A stretch of 64,000 nt of DNA, taken from the NCBI GenBank assembly GCA_000155695.1, contig DS990592.1, positions 372,001 through 436,000 of the forward strand. The letters are read 5' to 3'. Origin of the DNA: Verrucomicrobiia bacterium DG1235 (lineage in GTDB: Bacteria > Verrucomicrobiota > Verrucomicrobiia > Opitutales > Opitutaceae). The notes under the pieces are model-generated. The model saw only the letters and a program-made list of their open reading frames with translations, did not search any database and was not told where the DNA came from. Positions 46,147-55,634 of the stretch are shown here, piece by piece. The position numbers were made by a program, and so were the translations under genes. The stretch's first letter is position 1. Each line of letters begins with the position of its first letter.

Positions 46147-47223
46147 CTACTTCCATTTCAGGAGCAAACGGGTGAAGTATGTGGTATCCATTTCTTTGAG
46201 ACCGGGAAGCGGCTCAGAGTTATAGTCGTTGCTAAGACCAACTCGCAGTGTCCAGAACTCGCCTGTTCCTACTGGGAGATCGAGGGAGGATTCGTGATAG
46301 ACGCGAAAGTTTCCGAAGTCCTCGAATGAGGGATTATAGTTGAGGAGGTTGTTAAGGGACCCCCAGGTGAAGTCTTTCGAGTGAATCAGTGATAGATCAA
46401 GGCCTGGCGATTCTACCTCGGAGCCATCCTGGAAGCTCTCGAACCGGTAGGCTAGGCCGCCTCGAACCTCTAGGGATTGGTCGTCCTCTTGCAGGACGTG
46501 CTTGCCGATACCGAATGCGGTAGTGGAGCGTAGATCGAGCAATTCGATGTCATCGGTTTCGAGTTCGGTTCTCGCGTACCAAGAAAAGGTGTCGCTGAAG
46601 AAGGCGGAGTAGTCGATGCCCCCTTTGATTTCGTCAGCGGTGGTGGAGTCGTTTTCCTTGCCCTTGTCGATTCCCAGATAGAAGCGGAGTCGATCTTCGC
46701 TGCTTTGCAGGGTGGCGCTGGCGCCGATTCTCATGGCGGAGCGATCGGAGTTTCCGGATTTGCCGCTGATGTCTACGCTGGCGTTGTATTTCCAGCTGCG
46801 TTTGCTGGCGTCGGCTTGCGCTTTAAGGGCTCGGTCGGCGGGGCTGTCTTGTCCTGGCTGCCAAGCGTGGGAAATTTGGTCGGTTCGAGTTTCGAAGCTT
46901 CCTCCCTCGGTTGAGACGAGGAGCTCGTCTCCGGATCCCTCGACGGTCCCGACAAGCGTATTGCCGTCGCTGGTGGACAGGTTGATGGTGTCCTCGGTGG
47001 AGAAGTTGCTCACATCGCTTTGCTTAACCTCGATGGTCCCAGCAAAGGAGGTTTCGATCTTTATGGCGCCCTCTTCGATGGAGAGTATTTTACCGCTTAT
47101 GAAGGAACCGTCCTTGGTCTGTACGGTGCCGCCGAAAGCGAATTTGGAGGATGCTACCGCAAGCAAGAAGAGCATGAGCAGCGTGGCATTGGAGCGGAGG
47201 AAATTTAAGGGAATATGTTTCAT
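46147..47223 (-). CDS. DUF481/YdiY-like outer-membrane protein
   Basis: 358 residues with a signal peptide (about 1-31). Residues 32-130 are strand-rich with two small repeats (GSFISGKILSIEEGAIKIET; GNTLVGTVEGSGDELLVST). The C-terminal 220 residues are a DUF481 beta-barrel with alternating strands, ending in a short LLLKWK strand. Such proteins are salt-induced outer-membrane proteins in some species, which would suit its place between two mechanosensitive channels. Confidence 0.75.
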   Translation of the reverse strand: MKHIPLNFLRSNATLLMLFLLAVASSKFAFGGTVQTKDGSFISGKILSIEEGAIKIETSFAGTIEVKQSDVSNFSTEDTINLSTSDGNTLVGTVEGSGDELLVSTEGGSFETRTDQISHAWQPGQDSPADRALKAQADASKRSWKYNASVDISGKSGNSDRSAMRIGASATLQSSEDRLRFYLGIDKGKENDSTTADEIKGGIDYSAFFSDTFSWYARTELETDDIELLDLRSTTAFGIGKHVLQEDDQSLEVRGGLAYRFESFQDGSEVESPGLDLSLIHSKDFTWGSLNNLLNYNPSFEDFGNFRVYHESSLDLPVGTGEFWTLRVGLSNDYNSEPLPGLKEMDTTYFTRLLLKWK

Positions 47224-47261
47224 ACGGACCCTTTAGTTTTACCTCGCAGAAGAAAGGTCAC

Positions 47262-47302
47262 AAAAAAAGACACGCCCTGCGAAAAAAGCCGCAGGGCGTG
47301 TC
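47262..47302 (-). terminator. Strong terminator of the second MscS-like gene
   Basis: Perfect 13-bp stem (47269-47281 with 47290-47302) with an 8-base loop; seven T follow on the minus strand (47262-47268). Confidence 0.88.
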
Positions 47303-47331
47303 CTTTTGGTGAAAAAACTAAGTTAGCTTGA

Positions 47332-48189
47332 TTACTCCACAGAACGGCCGCGGATCGGCTCTGAAATGAGTTTTTCGTTGGGGATAATGACGAATCCGCC
47401 GTCTGGGCGTTTCAGTTTTGTAGTTACAGGTCCGATACCGGCTATGGTCATGATTTCGCCTTCGAACTCAAGCTCGGTTCCGATCTTGTATATGTCTCGT
47501 GAATACACGCCGGAAACGATGCTCCCAGCCATGCGCTTTAGTCCGAGCCCGAGGGCTAGTGCCAAGGCGAGAGCGATGGCTCCAAGGATGATCTGAACGG
47601 TCGCATTGAGGAGCTCGGTCTGGATGTTTATCTTTGAAAGGGCGACGGTGAGGATAAGGATGAAGATGAAGCCGAAGATGATCTTCGAAAGGGTACGGGC
47701 GTACTCGAGCCCCATGTTGTCGAGCGCGTTGAAAACTGCGTTTTTAATCACGTCCGCCACGATGAAGCCGAAGAGCAGGATCAGGGCTGCGGTGATGGCG
47801 TTCGGCATGAAGGAGATGATCGCTAGGATGATGTCCGAGATGTCCTTGATGGAGGCGGATTGGGCCGCGATCTTGATGACGAAGAGCATGGTTATCCAAA
47901 AGACTAGAGAGGCGGTGAAGGCGCCGGGGAGGGCCTTAATGCCAGCTCGCTGTAGCTGGGCGGTGAAGCCTGACCTTTCGAGCAGGTTGTTCACACCTAG
48001 CTTGTCGAAGACGATGCGTACGATCTTGGACAAGATCTTAGCAACCGCGTAGCCGATAACGATCAGAATGAGCGCAAGAAGGAGCTTGGGCAGAAATTGG
48101 GCGAAGTCGTTTACCATTTCCGTCAGGGCGGTTCTGACTTCGAGGGCAAATCCGGATAAGGAAAACTCGGTGGTGGCTAGGATTCTCAT
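47332..48189 (-). CDS. MscS-superfamily channel with conserved TM-helix repeats
   Basis: 285 residues. Two conserved TM-helix repeats (LPKLLLALILIVIGYAVAKILSKI, about 34-57; FMPNAITAALILLFGFIVADVI, about 125-147), two further membrane helices (about 168-190 and 197-217), then a short MscS-like beta domain (IYKIGTELEFEGEIMTIAGIGPVTTKLKRPDGGFVIIPN). The cytoplasmic cage of classical MscS is missing. It is of the small CmpX/YnaI-like type thought to respond to membrane tension. It follows the small gene at 48232 and the ECF sigma gene, perhaps in one unit. Confidence 0.82.
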   Translation of the reverse strand: MRILATTEFSLSGFALEVRTALTEMVNDFAQFLPKLLLALILIVIGYAVAKILSKIVRIVFDKLGVNNLLERSGFTAQLQRAGIKALPGAFTASLVFWITMLFVIKIAAQSASIKDISDIILAIISFMPNAITAALILLFGFIVADVIKNAVFNALDNMGLEYARTLSKIIFGFIFILILTVALSKINIQTELLNATVQIILGAIALALALALGLGLKRMAGSIVSGVYSRDIYKIGTELEFEGEIMTIAGIGPVTTKLKRPDGGFVIIPNEKLISEPIRGRSVE

Positions 48190-48231
48190 GCTCGTGGATT
48201 ACTTTTTCTAGAGGGCGGAGGGATATGAAAT

Positions 48232-48480
48232 TTAGGTGCGGTAGTCGGCATCCTTGTCGCCCACCGCATTGGCGGCAACTGCCAAAAAGCCCATCATAGC
48301 GGCGGGGAATCCTCGAAAGACGAAGGATGCCGTATCCTTGATGGCTTTCTCGTGCATGCTGCGTTCGATGACTTTATCTACCCGGTCCATATCTGGCGCC
48401 GGCGTGTCTGCGAGGCCAGCCTCCTCGAAAAGGAGTTGGAATTCGGCTTCGTTGAATGAGATGGCGTGTGAACTATCCAT
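48232..48480 (-). CDS. Small protein next to ECF sigma factor, possible anti-sigma partner
   Basis: 82 residues. The first half is acidic (FNEAEFQLLFEEAGLADTPAPDMDR); the second half has a short hydrophobic segment (FRGFPAAMMGFLAVAANAVG) that may be a membrane anchor. The ATG lies 5 bp after the sigma stop, a spacing typical for anti-sigma genes. No zinc-binding HxxxCxxC motif. Role inferred from position only. Confidence 0.5.
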   Translation of the reverse strand: MDSSHAISFNEAEFQLLFEEAGLADTPAPDMDRVDKVIERSMHEKAIKDTASFVFRGFPAAMMGFLAVAANAVGDKDADYRT

Positions 48481-48485
48481 GTAAG

Positions 48486-49238
48486 TTAGGGGGTCTGAGA
48501 AATGGGTTGAGGGGCGTCGTTCCCGACGCGTTCGAAAGCTGCCTTGAATGCCTCCATCGCTCGGTAGTAGCGCATCTTCGCGGCAGAGGCGCCAAGGTCG
48601 AGGGTGTCGGAAATTTCCTGTAGGGTCATTCCCAGCATGAATTTGTAGGTGATGATTTCTTTGTCTGTCGGCTTTAGGTGACTCATGGCCTCTTGGATTC
48701 GGGCCTTGTTGTCTGCGTTTTTAGGGCTGCCATGACTGGTGGAGGGCACGTCGTCCTTGACGTGATTTTCGTATGCCTCGTGCACCTGACGCTTTCTCAT
48801 GATCTTAGAGATGCGGTTGCGACAGTAATTGTGCACAATTTTATAGAGCCATGTTTTAAAGGCCGCTCGGCCTTCGAATTGGTGAATCTTGTGAAACACC
48901 TGAATAAGAGCATCTTGTGCGACTTCTTCAGCATCCTGAGGGGAGCCTACCGTTTTGAGACAAAAGTTGTATACCAGGCCTTCATAGCGCTTCACCAACT
49001 CTCGATAGGCTTCGATGTCGTCTGGCAACTGGCGCTTGCACAGTTCGACGAGCTCCGGGTCCGTTAGCTGGTCGAGAGGTCTATCATTCGGAAAGGAAAT
49101 GATGTGTGACGGGTCGTGCAAGTAGGCGAAAGGTTGAGCTGTAGTTTGCTGCGAATGATTATGTGTTTTTGGTGAAAGTAACAGTAAAAAGGCGCCCAGT
49201 ATTCGTCTCGCTACCAATATCGGCGGTTTCGAAGGCAA
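48486..49238 (-). CDS. RpoE-like ECF sigma factor
   Basis: Region 2 (YRELVKRYEGLVYNFCLKTVGSPQDAEEVAQDALIQVFHKI, FEGRAAFKTWLYKIVHNYCRNRI) and region 4 (LKPTDKEIITYKFMLGMTLQEISDTLDLGASAAKMRYYRAMEAF) are intact. The reading frame opens with TTG at 49238, and no ATG precedes region 2; a shorter start such as TTG at 49121 is more likely, because the first 40 residues look unlike protein. It lies downstream of the PVC-type gene and directly before the small possible partner. Confidence 0.85.
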   Translation of the reverse strand: MPSKPPILVARRILGAFLLLLSPKTHNHSQQTTAQPFAYLHDPSHIISFPNDRPLDQLTDPELVELCKRQLPDDIEAYRELVKRYEGLVYNFCLKTVGSPQDAEEVAQDALIQVFHKIHQFEGRAAFKTWLYKIVHNYCRNRISKIMRKRQVHEAYENHVKDDVPSTSHGSPKNADNKARIQEAMSHLKPTDKEIITYKFMLGMTLQEISDTLDLGASAAKMRYYRAMEAFKAAFERVGNDAPQPISQTP

Positions 49239-49247
49239 ACGAGGTGA

Positions 49248-52200
49248 TTAGTTTGTCTCGTTATCTGCAGAATACTTTTCGTTGAGGGCATCAGCTGACC
49301 AAAAGCCTGTTTGTTCAGCGCTTGAAGCGCGGACTTGCTCGACTAGCCCTCGGCTTACTGGGCTCGACTGGTTTCCGAAGGCATTGCGGACGTAGGTGAG
49401 GACCGCGGCGATTTCCTGATCGGTGAGTACATTGGCGAATTGAGTCATGGGAACGTGGCCGGGGTAATGTTGGCCGTTGACGTCAATAGGTCCCATGAGA
49501 CCGTGGAGCGTGAGGTCAATCAGGCGCGACGGGTTTCCGTTGACCCATGAGGTGCCGGCGAGGGGTGGGAATTGGGCGGCGGGCAAGCCTTTTCCGTCGG
49601 GTTGGTGACAGGTGGCGCAATGGCCCTCGCGAGAGTAGATTTCGGATCCAAGCGTCCAGGCCGCTTGGGCTTCGGGCGAAAGGTGCGGAGGCGCTGAGGT
49701 GGCGCTTTCTGCTGTCGTTTGGATGGTGCCGCCGAGATTGGAGAGGGCTTGCTGGTAGGCTTTGGTCATCCAGTCGTCGAGCGGGTGTTTGCCGGCGGCT
49801 TCGGCGATGGAGCGTCCATCTGGGTTGTCGAGCCATGAGGCGGCGACGATCGCCTCGAGTCGCACGCGTGGATGAGGGTCGTTTGCGGCATCGAGAAGGA
49901 GAGCGGTATGATCTGGGAAATTATAGTGGTGGTTCCGCAGGAGGCGAACGGCGGCGGCGCGGGCTTGCGGGGCTTGGGCTTCGAGGAGTTTTCGGAGGAG
50001 GCGAGTATCGAGCTCGTTGATACCGGCGGTGGTCCAGAGGGCTTCGAGTAGGTGGTGCTCGTATCGGGACGAACTTGCATCGAGGCGTTGTATCCAAGTT
50101 TCTAGGGCAGGCAGGATTTCGGAAGCGGATCGTCCTCGGAGTTCGCGGCGGGTCCGGTAGCGGGCACGCGCTTCGGGGAGTTTTAGATTTTCGAGGAGCT
50201 GCTCGATGGTGGCATCTGCGATCTGGGGTGGCGTTACGAGGGGGCGCGAGTTATGAGTGATGCGGTAGATGCGGCCGTGAGCGTGGTCGCGGAGGGGATC
50301 GCGGGCGTTGTGCTGCATGTGGCCGACGAGTTGGTTGTGCCAATCTACTACGTAGAGAGATCCATCGGGGGCGAACTCGAGGTCGACAGGGCGAAAGTTG
50401 GGATCGGAGGAGGCGAAGAGGTCTTGGCGGAATTCACTGCTGTATCCTGCTTCGGAGTCGGCGAGCGTGTGTTGTTTTGCTCCGAGGAAACCTATGCAAT
50501 TGTTTAGCAAGTAGTCGCCCTGAACGGTATCCGGAAAGTGGCGACTGGAGATGAATTCGAGACCGGAGGTCGGGCGGACGCGTTGCTCCTCTGGGACGAG
50601 TGATTCGGTGCCGACGATGAGCTGCCCATAGCGGGCTTTAACTTCAACGGGCAGCATCCAGTGCATGTCCGGGTTTGAGGTGGAGAGAAAGAAGTCTTGG
50701 CCCCAGTCGTCGTGGGCGATGCCCCAGGGATTGGGGATGTGGGTCTGGACGAGGCGTTGAAGGTGCTGGCGATTTGGGTCGAAGCGGTAGAAGCCGCCGT
50801 TTACGCCACGGACAGGGCCGTAGGCGGTTTCGACGTTGGTGTGCAGGAAGACGCCCTCGGCCATGAGAATGGAGCCGGATGGTTCGGCGGTGAAAGCGGA
50901 GATGGCGTGGTGGGTGTCGTGGGTGTCGAAGCCGGAGAGGATGATTTCGCGCGAGTCGTCGCGATCGTCGCCATCGAGGTCGCGCAGCAGGACTGAGTTC
51001 GGGGCTTGTGAAACGTAAACGCCTTCGGGGGCGAGTTCGAAGCCGATGGGCAGGTGTAGTCTGTCGGCGAATACGGTTTCTGTATCGGCTACTCCATCGC
51101 CGTCGGTGTCTTCGTAGATGAGTAGCTTGTCGTCGGGTCGGGGGTCGCCGGGGCGATAGTGTGGATAACTGGGCATGACGGCGACCCAGAGTCGGCCGCT
51201 GTTGTCGAAGGTGAGTTGGACGGGATTGGCGAGGTTTGGGAACTTTTCTTCGGAGGCGAAGAGAGCGATTTTGTAGCCGTCGGCGAGAGTGAAGGAGTCG
51301 AGGGCGGCTTGGCCGTAGAGGTAGGCGTTTTCGGCTCGTTCGGGAGCGTTGGTGGGAATGGGGGTGAGCGGCCGGGTGGCGTCGTCGGCTGCGGCGAGAT
51401 CGAAGGATTCGCCTGCGATAGCGCTCCAGATCGCCTGATCTCGGTTGGCGGTGAGTTGGCGGACTTTTTCAATCTCCTCCGGGTAGTTGTCAGATCCATA
51501 CGGCTCGAACCGGCGACCGTATGAGTGAACGCCGTTTGGCATTTGGTAGTCTTGAAGCCAATACCAGTTTTTGTCTCTGACGAGGTTTTGTAGATTTTGG
51601 GTGATGGGTGATGGGTTCTGGGTGGGCGAAGAGAGGAGGGAGGAGACGAGGTGCTTGGCGAGGCGTTGGTAGCCTGCGGCATTGAGGTGAGCTCCGTTGG
51701 TTGTGAGTTGTTCAGTGGTGTTGGCGAACCAGCGTTTAGTGGGAGTTAAGAGATCGATGAAGGGGATGCCTTTTGTGTAGGCGACCTCGCGCATGGCTTG
51801 GGTGTAGAGGGCTAGGTTTTGATTTTCTTTTTCGCCGTTCGGTAGGTCGAGGGTGGCGGAAAGGTCTTGGAAAGCGATGGGTGATATAAGGACGAGACGG
51901 GAAGGGGATTTGTCATTGTATTTCTGTGACAGGGTGTGGTTTACGAATGCGGAGAGCTCGCCACGAAAGGCGTCGAGGCCGGCGGGGCCGTCGAAGGATT
52001 CGTTGAAACCGTAGAAGGCGAGAATCGTATCGGGAGCGATTTGGCGGAGCCATTCGTCGTCTGTTGGATAGTGGCCTTCGCCGCTGTGGTGGGCGAATTC
52101 AGGGCGAAAGGCGTCGGCTCCGGTGAAGGCCCATTGGGAATTTCGGGAAGGGTGCGGGCGAAAGCCAGCGGTGAAGCCCGGATGGCTGAGGTTGCGAATG

Positions 52201-53327
52201 GTGAGCTGCTTGTCTGGGAGGCGGAGGTAGAGTTCCGTTTCGAAATAGCCGTGGTGAAGCATTCGTTCGCTGAGGCCGTTGCCGAGGATGGCGACGCGTT
52301 CGGGTGAAGGGATGAGGCTGGGAGAAGAGCCGAGGGCGAAGTCGGAGACGCGGAGGGCTTTGTCGGTCCAATGAGCGTCGTCATGGAATCCGTAAAAGGA
52401 TGGGTGGTAGGGATCGATGGGATCAACTTTGGCATTTGCGGGGACGGGGAGATCGAGGAGATGGTAGCTTGCGTTGACGAAGAGGCGTCGCAGGTCGGGG
52501 CTTAGGAGATCGACCGCCGCTCCCGCTGTAGTGGCAAAGCAGATACCGGTACTGGATCCGTCGGGAGTCGGGTAGTTTTTGAGCCAGGCGAGGGGCATCA
52601 TGGGATCGTTTTGCGGGTCGGATACGTTGGGAGAATTTGGATCGAGGGATTCGGTGACGGCTCCGCGGAGCAGGACGGTGGCAGCTTGCTGGTCGAGGTG
52701 CTCGATTCCGTAAATGTCGCTGTAGGTGAAGATGTCGGAAACGGAGTTGAGGATGGGGTGCGAGGCGTTCTTTGGTTCGATGACGCCGCGGCCGCCTTGG
52801 TCTTTGTGTTCTCCGTGGTGGTTGAGCCAATTTTCGCCGACAACGAGTTTTCCGAAGTTTTGCCAGTCGTAGCCGCCGAAGTGGTCGTCGTTCTTGAAGG
52901 CGTGAGTGGCGGTGCGGAAGGCGATGAGCGGTTTGCCGGCGTTTAGGTAATCGAGAATGGGTTGCAATTGGTCGCCGGGAAGGACGCGCCAGCGCGTGCC
53001 GAGAATCATGAGATCCGCCTCGTAGAGGGATTCGAGACCGGGGATGTTGGCGTTTTCGTTGGGATTGATAATGCCTGTTTTGGTGTCGATGGCGAAGAGG
53101 ACGGTGCAGTGAAAGCCGTGGGTTTGGCTGAGAATCTTGGCTAGCATGGGGCAGGATTCTTCGGAGCGGTATTCCTCGTCGCCGGAAATCAGGACGATGC
53201 GTTTACCGGTGTCGATGGCGGCGGGCGGTGTGAAGACGAGGCGATCGGTGGGCTCGGCCATCGAGAGACTACTGAATGAGGTGACGAGCAGGGTGAGCAG
53301 AGCGAGGACGCGGATCTGTTGGCGCAT
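49248..53327 (-). CDS. ThuA / SGNH / PVC-dehydrogenase / cytochrome c fusion protein
   Basis: 1359 residues, secreted (signal peptide about 1-24, ending LSMA). In order: a ThuA-like glutamine-amidotransferase fold (about 38-285: LISGDEEYRSEESCPMLAKIL, DLMILGTRWR); an SGNH/GDSL hydrolase (about 325-590, AILGNGLSERM at block I); a linker; a PVC-type soluble dehydrogenase propeller (about 690-1060: YEDTDGDGVADTETVFADRL); HEAT-like repeats (about 1085-1210); a cytochrome c domain with CATCH (1237-1241). PVC proteins oxidise sugars or alcohols and pass electrons to their own haem. The SGNH part would remove acetyl groups, so glycan breakdown is a reasonable guess. Confidence 0.82.
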   Translation of the reverse strand: MRQQIRVLALLTLLVTSFSSLSMAEPTDRLVFTPPAAIDTGKRIVLISGDEEYRSEESCPMLAKILSQTHGFHCTVLFAIDTKTGIINPNENANIPGLESLYEADLMILGTRWRVLPGDQLQPILDYLNAGKPLIAFRTATHAFKNDDHFGGYDWQNFGKLVVGENWLNHHGEHKDQGGRGVIEPKNASHPILNSVSDIFTYSDIYGIEHLDQQAATVLLRGAVTESLDPNSPNVSDPQNDPMMPLAWLKNYPTPDGSSTGICFATTAGAAVDLLSPDLRRLFVNASYHLLDLPVPANAKVDPIDPYHPSFYGFHDDAHWTDKALRVSDFALGSSPSLIPSPERVAILGNGLSERMLHHGYFETELYLRLPDKQLTIRNLSHPGFTAGFRPHPSRNSQWAFTGADAFRPEFAHHSGEGHYPTDDEWLRQIAPDTILAFYGFNESFDGPAGLDAFRGELSAFVNHTLSQKYNDKSPSRLVLISPIAFQDLSATLDLPNGEKENQNLALYTQAMREVAYTKGIPFIDLLTPTKRWFANTTEQLTTNGAHLNAAGYQRLAKHLVSSLLSSPTQNPSPITQNLQNLVRDKNWYWLQDYQMPNGVHSYGRRFEPYGSDNYPEEIEKVRQLTANRDQAIWSAIAGESFDLAAADDATRPLTPIPTNAPERAENAYLYGQAALDSFTLADGYKIALFASEEKFPNLANPVQLTFDNSGRLWVAVMPSYPHYRPGDPRPDDKLLIYEDTDGDGVADTETVFADRLHLPIGFELAPEGVYVSQAPNSVLLRDLDGDDRDDSREIILSGFDTHDTHHAISAFTAEPSGSILMAEGVFLHTNVETAYGPVRGVNGGFYRFDPNRQHLQRLVQTHIPNPWGIAHDDWGQDFFLSTSNPDMHWMLPVEVKARYGQLIVGTESLVPEEQRVRPTSGLEFISSRHFPDTVQGDYLLNNCIGFLGAKQHTLADSEAGYSSEFRQDLFASSDPNFRPVDLEFAPDGSLYVVDWHNQLVGHMQHNARDPLRDHAHGRIYRITHNSRPLVTPPQIADATIEQLLENLKLPEARARYRTRRELRGRSASEILPALETWIQRLDASSSRYEHHLLEALWTTAGINELDTRLLRKLLEAQAPQARAAAVRLLRNHHYNFPDHTALLLDAANDPHPRVRLEAIVAASWLDNPDGRSIAEAAGKHPLDDWMTKAYQQALSNLGGTIQTTAESATSAPPHLSPEAQAAWTLGSEIYSREGHCATCHQPDGKGLPAAQFPPLAGTSWVNGNPSRLIDLTLHGLMGPIDVNGQHYPGHVPMTQFANVLTDQEIAAVLTYVRNAFGNQSSPVSRGLVEQVRASSAEQTGFWSADALNEKYSADNETN
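51599..51626 (+). repeat. Heptanucleotide tract inside a coding region
   Basis: GGGTGAT, GGGTGAT, GGGTTCT, GGGTGGG: four 7-bp units inside the PVC-type gene, at the linker after the SGNH domain (minus strand encodes Pro/Thr/Asn-rich sequence). Confidence 0.55.
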
Positions 53328-53421
53328 GAAACGAGCGGGGTGCGGGGGAGTTTATTTACGAGTGGGGTTTGGTGGCGGTGGATTGAAAGCTAGGATAGCA
53401 TCCGCATTTGAGGCGAGAAAC

Positions 53422-54393
53422 TTAGCTGATGTTTATCGCCACCTTGCCGATGTGTTTGCCTTCGCCAAAAAGTTGGATCGCAGATGCGATTTCGCTGAAC
53501 GGATAGGGGCCGTCGATGATCGGCTTCAGGTCTCCCGTCTCGTAGAGCTGGTTGATGTAGTCGAGGTCGCGGTTGGTCTTTAGGACGACCATGCGAAGGC
53601 GTTTGCTGCTAAAGCGATGGATGAGGGGTGCAAGGGCAACGAGCTGCAGAAGCGGAAGGGTCTGGCCTCCAACGGTTGCGTAGAGGCCGCCCTCCTTCAG
53701 GGAATGGAGGTAGCGGAAGGGCGAGCGATTTGTTTTTGTATCCAAAATTAAATCATAGGCTTCTCCCATTCTCGTGAAGTCATCCGATCGGTAGTCGATT
53801 GTCCGAGCATAGCCGGCGAGGCGCATCGCTTCCGCTTTGCTGGCGCTGTCGACTCCGGTGATGTCGTCGATTCCGAGCGATTTTGCGATTTGAACACCGA
53901 GAAGGCCGACGCCGCCACCGCCGCCATTGATGAGGAGTTTTTGTCCTGGCTGGATTTTACCGACGTCGATCAGGCCCTGGATGGCTAGCATGGCCGCATG
54001 GGGAAGAGCGGCGGCGTCGATGAAGCTCATACAGGCAGGCTTTTTGCCGAGCGCGTTTTCCGGAGCGCATGTATATTCGGCGAATGCTCCGAAGCCCGCT
54101 TCCGAAAGGTCTCCGTACACGTGATCACCCGGTTTGAATTTTTCTGTCTTTCTTCCTGTCGATATGACTTGTCCTGATATTTCGACTCCGGGGATTCCGA
54201 TTTTTGGTCGTAGCAAGCCGCAAAGAAGCCGCATGTAGAAGGGTTTTCCTCGCACCATGTTCCAGTCCCAGTCGTTTACCGCTGCGGCGTGTACTTTGAT
54301 CAATACTTCGTCGTCCTTGGGCGTGGGCCTTGGGGTTTCTTCGAGCGAGAGAAGATCGGTGGATCCGTATTTTTTAAGAGCGAGCGCTTTCAT
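53422..54393 (-). CDS. MDR-family NAD(P)-dependent alcohol dehydrogenase / quinone oxidoreductase
   Basis: 323 residues from ATG 54393 (the frame is open to 54468, but family similarity starts at MKALALKKYG). GroES-like N-terminal domain (EVLIKVHAAAVNDWDWNMVRGKPF, GVEISGQVISTGRKTEKFKPGDHVYG), then a Rossmann domain with the nucleotide motif INGGGGGVGLLGVQIAK (about 145-161) and a terminal GKHIGKVAINI. The zinc ligands of classical alcohol dehydrogenases are absent, as in the quinone-reductase branch. Cytoplasmic; substrate unknown. Divergent from rlmF. Confidence 0.85.
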   Translation of the reverse strand: MKALALKKYGSTDLLSLEETPRPTPKDDEVLIKVHAAAVNDWDWNMVRGKPFYMRLLCGLLRPKIGIPGVEISGQVISTGRKTEKFKPGDHVYGDLSEAGFGAFAEYTCAPENALGKKPACMSFIDAAALPHAAMLAIQGLIDVGKIQPGQKLLINGGGGGVGLLGVQIAKSLGIDDITGVDSASKAEAMRLAGYARTIDYRSDDFTRMGEAYDLILDTKTNRSPFRYLHSLKEGGLYATVGGQTLPLLQLVALAPLIHRFSSKRLRMVVLKTNRDLDYINQLYETGDLKPIIDGPYPFSEIASAIQLFGEGKHIGKVAINIS

Positions 54394-54584
54394 TTTTCCC
54401 ACACGGGCAAGAGTGTTGATCGGAGGCTTGAGTTCGATCCTAAAGCTGTGGATGTCCAGAATGGGCAAGGGTGAAAGAGTAGACTGCCGAAAGACTCATG
54501 AGAGAGAAGGCATCAAAGTAGAGGATTGCTCGAATTTTTCGTGGATCGCTTTTGCGGGAAGGGTGTGTCTGAAAAGGGGCTGCC

Positions 54585-55514
54585 ATGGATAGTTCGAGAA
54601 ACACAGACTCATCACCAAAGTTGGGGCTTTTGCACCCGCGAAACCCGCATCAGGGGCGTTACGACTTCGCTGCTCTGGTGGCGGCTTGTCCGGAGTTGGC
54701 GGCTTTTCTGCGGCCCAATCCGAAGGGGGACCAGACGATAGATTTTGGTGATGAAGGTGCGGTGCGAGCTTTGAACGGGGCTTTGCTCGCTCACCATTAC
54801 GGCGTGAAGCATTGGATGATTCCGATGGGCTATCTTTGTCCGCCGATCCCGGGGAGAGCGGATGTAATTCACTATTTGGCGGATCTTTTGAGCGATTCGA
54901 ATGGCGGCGAAATTCCGAGGGGCAAGCGGGTGAGAGCGCTGGATATTGGGACGGGGGCGAATTGCATTTACCCGATTCTGGGGAGTCGGAGCTATGGATG
55001 GCAGTTTGTGGGGACGGATATCGACAATACTGCGGTGAAGACGGCGCGCTTGATCGTGGAATCGAATGCGTGTTTGAGGAAGCTAATCAAGGTGGTGCAG
55101 CAGAAGAATAGGGATTCGATTTTTAAGGGGATCATTCGCCCAGACGACCGGTTTGACCTGACGCTGTGCAATCCGCCGTTTCACGGTTCGGCTGAGGAGG
55201 CGCAAGCTGCGAATCAGCGGAAGCGATCGAATTTGTCGAAGGGATCACGTGTGAAGAAAACGGATACGCTGAATTTTGGTGGGCAGCAGGCGGAGCTTTG
55301 GTGCGCGGGCGGGGAGCTGCGCTTCGTTAGCCAGATGATTCGGGAGAGCGTGGCGTTCGGGGAGCAGGTTGGCTGGTTCTCTAGTTTGATTTCAAAGAGC
55401 GAGCATCTGCCTGCGTTGAAGAAGGAGCTGGGTCGTAGCGGGGCGAGTCAGGTGGAGGTGCTAGAGATGCGTCAGGGGCAGAAGGTGAGTCGTTTGTTGG
55501 CGTGGCGGTTTTGA
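54585..55514 (+). CDS. rlmF: 23S rRNA (adenine-N6)-methyltransferase RlmF
   Basis: 309 residues. LHPRNPHQGRYDFAAL at the start, then the SAM-binding RALDIGTGANCIYPILG (about 118-134), and the amino-methyltransferase motif LTLCNPPFHGS (about 193), all as in RlmF (YbiN), which methylates A1618 (E. coli numbering) of 23S rRNA. Length matches the family. Start ATG 54585. Confidence 0.93.
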   Translation: MDSSRNTDSSPKLGLLHPRNPHQGRYDFAALVAACPELAAFLRPNPKGDQTIDFGDEGAVRALNGALLAHHYGVKHWMIPMGYLCPPIPGRADVIHYLADLLSDSNGGEIPRGKRVRALDIGTGANCIYPILGSRSYGWQFVGTDIDNTAVKTARLIVESNACLRKLIKVVQQKNRDSIFKGIIRPDDRFDLTLCNPPFHGSAEEAQAANQRKRSNLSKGSRVKKTDTLNFGGQQAELWCAGGELRFVSQMIRESVAFGEQVGWFSSLISKSEHLPALKKELGRSGASQVEVLEMRQGQKVSRLLAWRF

Positions 55515-55533
55515 AGAGAAGGTGAGTTTGTAG

Positions 55534-55575
55534 GTATGAAGATTGAAGTATGAAGTATGAAGTATGAGGGATGAA
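55534..55575 (+). repeat. Left heptanucleotide tract of the four-helix-bundle unit
   Basis: Six 7-bp units in a row (GTATGAA, GATTGAA, GTATGAA, GTATGAA, GTATGAG, GGATGAA) between rlmF and the four-helix-bundle gene. The gene's own start on the other strand (ATGAAGTATAAA) reads like the same repeat, inverted. Confidence 0.8.
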
Positions 55576-55634
55576 GGGGTGGGGGCTTGGTGTGCTCGGC
55601 TTTGATTATCACTCACCTTTAGCGTCGATTTTCT

